A stretch of DNA of 64,000 bases from Gallionella sp. GTDB lineage: Bacteria; Pseudomonadota; Gammaproteobacteria; Burkholderiales; Gallionellaceae. Below, piece by piece: positions 60,407 through 64,000 of the stretch; within the stretch, counting starts at the first letter, position 1; each line of letters opens with the position of its first letter. The translations under genes were made by a program, and so were the position numbers. The DNA lies in the NCBI GenBank assembly GCA_030645955.1, contig JAUSMR010000208.1, forward strand, positions 30,993-94,992, written 5' to 3'. A model generated the notes under the pieces. The model did no database searches, was not told where the DNA came from, and worked only from the letters and a program-made list of their open reading frames with translations.

Positions 60407-61560
60407 GCGTGCGCAACTTTAAGACGGAAGAGCGACTGCAGGTTGCTTTTTCTTATCGCGGCGTTGAGTGCCGAGAACTCCTGCCTCCACAGAAGATCAC
60501 CAAGACGGCCATCCAACTGGCCTCGGGCCTGCGCGCCGAGATCCAGCGCAAGATCGAAACCGGCGAGTTCGTGTTCAGCACGTACTTTCCGAATTCAGCT
60601 CGCGTGACCCAGTTCGACATCACGTCGGGCAAAAAGCTGGTCAACCTCGGGAAGCTGATGGACGCCCAGGCCGCAACGTACGAGCGGCAGGAGCTCAACA
60701 ACAAGATGAGCGCCAGCACCGTGAAGGGGTACGTGAAGGCGCTCAACAGCGAAAAGATGAAGCCGTGGCGCGATCGCGATGTCGGCGACGTGACGCCGAG
60801 CGAGATTCGAGCATGGATTTCGGCGTTCAACGTGACCGCAAAGACTGCCAAAAATTTCATCATCCCACTGCGCTCGATCCTCCGGGACGCGTTGAATGAT
60901 GACCGGATTATGTTCGACCCGTTTGAGCGCATCGATCTCCCCAAGCTGCTGTCGCAGACTGCGCGCGACAGCGAATACCGAATCGACCCATTCAACAGGG
61001 AAGAGCGAAACAAACTGATCGAGGCGTGCAGGCCAGACGAGAGACCACTGGTGGCGTTCTGGTTTGAAACAGGACTCCGACCAAGCGAGCTCCACGCGTT
61101 GCGTTGGTCTCGGATCGACTTGCCCGGCAAGCGGATCCTTATCGACATCGTGCAAGTCGAGAAAAAAGACCAAGCGCGCACCAAAACGGCGGCCGGGACA
61201 CGATGGGTTAACCTGAGCCCGGAAGCTGTCGCGGCGCTCGAGGCGCAGAAGCCGATGACATTGCTCGCCAACGAGCATGTGTGGCACAACCCTCGCAAAG
61301 GGAGGTCCTGGGAAACCGCAGATCAGATGCGGAAAACCCTGTGGGTGCCGCTGTGCCCTCGAGCTGGGATCCCGTACCGCAACCCCTATCAGGTGCGACA
61401 CACCTTCGCTTCGAGCCTTTTGACCAGCGGGGAAAACCCGTGGTTTGTCGCCGAGCAGCTGGGCCATGAGGATGTTGCCCTGGTCTTCTCGACCTACGGG
61501 AAGTTCATCGCCATGGACTACCTGAAGCCGGTTGTTCAGCCGAACCTGAAAATCGTCTGA
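60367..61560 (+). CDS. tyrosine integrase of the ssrA island
   Basis: A 397-residue tyrosine recombinase. The N-terminal arm-binding domain (about 1-80, DUF3596-like), SAM-like core-binding domain (about 100-190) and catalytic domain are intact. The catalytic set is Arg in TGLRPSELHALRW, Lys in ARTKTAAGTRW, Arg-His in YQVRHTFASSLL, His in EQLGHEDVALV and Tyr in FSTYGKF. The start ATG 60367 has AGGAG exactly eight bases upstream. It ends at a strong terminator; the 3' end of ssrA lies 166 bases on, the presumed target. Confidence 0.93.
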   Translation: MDRKPASEMPRGVSVRNFKTEERLQVAFSYRGVECRELLPPQKITKTAIQLASGLRAEIQRKIETGEFVFSTYFPNSARVTQFDITSGKKLVNLGKLMDAQAATYERQELNNKMSASTVKGYVKALNSEKMKPWRDRDVGDVTPSEIRAWISAFNVTAKTAKNFIIPLRSILRDALNDDRIMFDPFERIDLPKLLSQTARDSEYRIDPFNREERNKLIEACRPDERPLVAFWFETGLRPSELHALRWSRIDLPGKRILIDIVQVEKKDQARTKTAAGTRWVNLSPEAVAALEAQKPMTLLANEHVWHNPRKGRSWETADQMRKTLWVPLCPRAGIPYRNPYQVRHTFASSLLTSGENPWFVAEQLGHEDVALVFSTYGKFIAMDYLKPVVQPNLKIV

Positions 61561-61572
61561 GCATCGACCAGG

Positions 61573-61602
61573 CAAAAAAAGGCCGCCTGAGGGCGGCCTT
61601 TT
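61573..61602 (+). terminator. Rho-independent terminator after int
   Basis: AAAAAAAGGCCGCC, loop TGAG, GGCGGCCTTTT. The A-tract on the other side allows it to work from both directions. Confidence 0.85.
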
Positions 61603-61605
61603 CAC

Positions 61606-61647
61606 GTGCGAATCAAATCGCACTTGCGTGCGAATCACGTGCGAATC
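61606..61647. repeat. phased 9-bp repeats between int and ssrA
   Basis: GTGCGAATC at 61606-61614, 61628-61636 and 61639-61647, plus an inverted near-copy AAATCGCAC at 61615-61623. Direct copies are 22 and 11 bp apart, about one or two helix turns. Likely integrase or excisionase arm sites of the attachment region. Confidence 0.65.
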
Positions 61648-61726
61648 GAACGACATTCAACGCCAATTTCTGGCGTTTCCTTGGACAGCACCAAATGAGG
61701 TTTTCATTGGCGTTGACCGTCTTTTA

Positions 61727-62113
61727 TGGTGGAGCTGGGGGGATTTGAACCCCCGTCCGCAAGCCTTCTTCGAGCAGATCTACATGTTTAGCGGTCTGAT
61801 TTAAGTCTCGCCACCTGTATCGCGCAGTCGCACGCTACACAGGACGCCAGCACCCTATTTTCTTGCCCCGGGTTAAGGTACCCAGCCCGGAGCCAGCCGA
61901 TAAAATTATCTTTACAGCCGGGAGCCTCTAACTTTCGTTAAAGACCCCTTGCCCAGCCCATCGGCCTGCTGTTGTAAAGCTCACTGGCAATTAAGCAGCG
62001 AGTGCGAAACGTTCGTCGTTTGCAGTTAGTTTGTTTTAGTCAGTTTTACGAGCACACTAAGCTCGACATGCACCACACCGCGTCCGAACCCACGTCGAAA
62101 CCAATGCAGCCCC
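61727..62113 (-). ncRNA. ssrA: tmRNA
   Basis: A 387-nt transfer-messenger RNA. The 5' GGGGCTG (62113-62107) pairs with CAGCTCC before the encoded 3' CCA; the T-loop segment GGGGGTTCAAATCCCCC is near the 3' end. The open frame reads ANDERFALAA followed by TAA, the peptide tag for rescued ribosomes, typical of betaproteobacteria. The 3' end is a standard integration site and has the island integrase next to it. Confidence 0.95.
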
Positions 62114-62125
62114 AAGCCAAGTAGT

Positions 62126-62791
62126 TTAAGGCATTCTCAGCAATTTCAAGAGGGCTAGAGGTGCGGTAATGACGAAATCAGCGTTCCAGCCCTGCGTGTC
62201 AGCGGTCGAACCCAGATAACCGTAAGCGGCTGCCACGGTTGGCATGCCGGCAGCACGCCCCGCCACGATGTCACGCTCGTCATCCCCCACATACACACAG
62301 CGCCCGGCTGCCACACCAAGCTGTCGCGCTGCCTCGAGCAAAGGTGCCGGGTGCGGTTTGGCGTGCGGCATGGTGTCGCCGCTGATGATGGTTTGGGCCG
62401 TATTGAAAAGCGACATGGTTTGGGTCAGCGGCACGGTAAAACGGGCCGATTTATTGGTCACCACACCCCATTTCAGACCCGCTTGACTGATATGGCCAAT
62501 CAGCTCGGTCACCCCCTCAAACACATAGGTACGCTCCATCAAACAGGATTCGTAATTGGCGAAAAATTCTTCTTTAAGCGCATCAAAGTGGGTATTTTCG
62601 GGCGTCAAGCCAAAAGCCACGGCGATCATGCCGCGGGCGCCCGCACCTGCCATGGGTCGATATTTCGCCAGGGGAAACGACTCCAGCCCCCGGTCCGTCC
62701 GCATCTTGTCAGCCGCCGCCCCCAAGTCGGGTGCGCTGTCAATCAAGGTGCCGTCGAGGTCAAACAGCACGGCGTCGATGTTTGTGAACAT
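62126..62791 (-). CDS. gph: phosphoglycolate phosphatase
   Basis: A 221-residue HAD-family phosphatase: VLFDLDGTLIDSAPDLGAA (nucleophile Asp), WGVVTNKSARF (motif II Thr), HAKPHPAPLLEAARQLG (motif III Lys) and CVYVGDDERDIVAGRAAGM (motif IV Asp pair). It hydrolyses 2-phosphoglycolate. It starts at ATG 62791, 33 bases after ubiG on the same strand; this ubiG-gph-ssrA order is common in Comamonadaceae. Confidence 0.92.
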   Translation of the reverse strand: MFTNIDAVLFDLDGTLIDSAPDLGAAADKMRTDRGLESFPLAKYRPMAGAGARGMIAVAFGLTPENTHFDALKEEFFANYESCLMERTYVFEGVTELIGHISQAGLKWGVVTNKSARFTVPLTQTMSLFNTAQTIISGDTMPHAKPHPAPLLEAARQLGVAAGRCVYVGDDERDIVAGRAAGMPTVAAAYGYLGSTADTQGWNADFVITAPLALLKLLRMP

Positions 62792-62824
62792 ATCGGGACA
62801 ATCAGGAGGAGTGCAATGAAGCGC

Positions 62825-63532
62825 TCAGGTTTTTTGTGTAGCCAGCATGTAGTTCACGCTGGTGTCGGCGCTGAGCCAGTAATGTTTAGTGAATGGGTTG
62901 TATTCCAGACCCTTGGTCTTCTGCAGGCTTAACCCCGCAGCACGGCAGTAGCTGGCCAGTTCACTGGGTTTGATCAACTTGGCGTACTCATGCGTGCCTC
63001 GGGGCAGCATGTTAAGGACATATTCCGCACCAACAATGGCAAACAAAAAGGATTTGGCATTGCGGTTAATAGTAGAAAAGAACACATATCCACCCGGTTT
63101 AACCAACGCCGCACAGGCTTTGACGACCGAAGAAGGATCGGGCACATGCTCCAACATTTCCATGCAGGTAACGACGTCAAAGCTGCCGGGCTGCTCGGCA
63201 GCCAGCGCCTCGGCACTGATCTCACGATATTGGACGCCCTCAGTCTGGGCCTCAAGCGCGTGGAGTTGCGCCACTTTCAGGGCTTTGGTCGCCAGATCAA
63301 TCCCCAACACCGTCGCACCTTTTCGGGCCATGGAATCGGCCAGAATACCGCCGCCACAACCTACATCCAGCGCTCGCAAGCCTTTCAACGGTACCAGACC
63401 GTCTATCCAGTCCAGGCGAAGCGGATTGATCTGGTGCAAGGGTCGGAACTCGCTCTCAAGGTCCCACCAGCGATGGGCAAGATCAGAGAACTTGGCTAGT
63501 TCCGCGGGATCAAAGTTGTCAGTTGTAAGCAT
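62825..63532 (-). CDS. ubiG: ubiquinone biosynthesis O-methyltransferase
   Basis: A 235-residue methyltransferase that carries out the two O-methylations of ubiquinone synthesis. Features: [26 protein letters not shown] motif [19 protein letters not shown], and [23 protein letters not shown]. Length and motifs are normal for UbiG. Start at ATG 63532. It follows an OmpA gene after a terminator. Confidence 0.95.
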   Translation of the reverse strand: MLTTDNFDPAELAKFSDLAHRWWDLESEFRPLHQINPLRLDWIDGLVPLKGLRALDVGCGGGILADSMARKGATVLGIDLATKALKVAQLHALEAQTEGVQYREISAEALAAEQPGSFDVVTCMEMLEHVPDPSSVVKACAALVKPGGYVFFSTINRNAKSFLFAIVGAEYVLNMLPRGTHEYAKLIKPSELASYCRAAGLSLQKTKGLEYNPFTKHYWLSADTSVNYMLATQKT

Positions 63533-63553
63533 TCAAGCATTATCGTTGAGACA

Positions 63554-63584
63554 TAAAAAAACCGCGCCTTAGCGCGGTTTTTTT
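63554..63584. terminator. bidirectional terminator between ompA and ubiG
   Basis: A7, stem ACCGCGC (63561-63567), loop CTTA, stem GCGCGGT (63572-63578), T7. Strong and symmetrical. Confidence 0.9.
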
Positions 63585-63598
63585 GTAATCCGGTAGGA

Positions 63599-64000
63599 TT
63601 ATTTATTGACGCGGGTACCAACCACTTCAATTTCCACGCGACGATTTTTTGCGCGGCCTTCGGCTGTCTTGTTGTCAGCAACAGGCTGTTTCTCGCCTTT
63701 GCCTTCGGTGTAAACGCGGTTTTTCTCAATGCCTTTGGACACCAAGTAAGCTTTGACAGCTTCCGAACGGCGAACCGACAGCTTCTGGTTGTAGGCATCG
63801 CTACCGACAGAGTCAGTGTGACCCACGGCAATGATTACTTCCAGGTTGATGTCCTTGATCTTACCGATCAAATCGTCCAGCTTGGCTTTGCCTTCTGGCT
63901 TGAGCACGGACTTGTCAAAGTCAAAGAACGCATCAGCAGCGTAGGTGACTTTGGTTGCAGCAGGAGGAGCAACCACTGCAGGTGCAGGTGCGGCTACAGG
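63599..64000 (-). CDS. OmpA-family outer membrane protein, 5' part outside the window
   Basis: The C-terminal 133 residues of an OmpA-type protein. After an Ala/Pro linker (PVAAPAPAVVAPPAA) comes the peptidoglycan-binding OmpA domain: AFFDFDKSVLKPEGKAKLDD, VGHTDSVGSDAYNQKLSVRR, VKAYLVSKGI and TAEGRAKNRRVEIEVVGTR, with the Asp/Arg that hold diaminopimelate. The N-terminal beta-barrel or other domain lies beyond 64000. Core gene of the host chromosome. Confidence 0.92.
   Translation of the reverse strand, partial: PVAAPAPAVVAPPAATKVTYAADAFFDFDKSVLKPEGKAKLDDLIGKIKDINLEVIIAVGHTDSVGSDAYNQKLSVRRSEAVKAYLVSKGIEKNRVYTEGKGEKQPVADNKTAEGRAKNRRVEIEVVGTRVNK

Noticed and set aside
61727..61790. A tRNA gene with a T-arm (GGGGGTTCAAATCCCCC)
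   Set aside because: It is the tRNA-like 3' part of ssrA; the 5' partner and the ANDERFALAA tag frame lie upstream on the minus strand.

Overview
The window looks like a chromosomal segment of a betaproteobacterium of the Comamonadaceae (Polaromonas/Rhodoferax type). The right edge (61.7-64.0 kb) is core genome: ssrA (tmRNA with tag ANDERFALAA), gph, ubiG and the 3' part of an OmpA-family gene. Directly beside the 3' end of ssrA sit a tyrosine integrase and an excisionase-like gene. Everything to the left therefore reads as a genomic island inserted at ssrA. Its left end is not recognisable in the window, and no conjugation genes are seen.

1-19.5 kb is a metal-resistance region. The first half is nickel/cobalt-like: a transmembrane anchor protein, a HupE/UreJ permease, a His-rich small protein, an extra hisD, a NreB-like MFS exporter with a His-rich tail, a CsoR/RcnR-family repressor whose metal fingerprint (His5-Cys37-His62-Cys66) matches nickel sensor InrS, and a P1B ATPase. 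Near-identical operators (TTATCCT-N7-AGGATAA) lie between the repressor and the exporter and in front of the ATPase. A decayed sensor kinase and a chrB remnant follow. The second half is cadmium/lead/zinc and envelope related: ynfA, lspA, PCu(A)C chaperone, dsbB- and dsbA-like genes, an L,D-transpeptidase, DUF3703, cadA and divergent cadR.

19.5-57 kb is a defence island. In order: a PIN nuclease with an unknown partner; a gene-poor stretch with transposon-end-like repeats and a nuclease remnant; a complete Wadjet system (jetABCD); an AT-rich winged-helix gene of unknown function; a complete type 1 BREX system (brxA, brxB, brxC, pglX, pglZ, brxL, minus strand) carrying three inserted two-gene modules; IS66 and DUF2326 remnants; a lone ParB-like gene; and a Gabija pair (gajA, gajB). 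The BREX inserts are a RES/Xre toxin-antitoxin, a membrane-SH3 protein with an antitoxin-like tail plus PIN toxin, and an AAA ATPase plus TOPRIM pair resembling PARIS. The membrane-SH3/PIN module is bracketed by a duplication of the 5' end of pglX and is the most novel-looking system here.

57-61.7 kb is the integration end: a 34-bp perfect palindrome, a frameshifted gene, two diverged copies of a small unknown family (one with an internal amber codon), two small hypothetical genes, xis, int, a terminator and phased 9-bp repeats beside ssrA.
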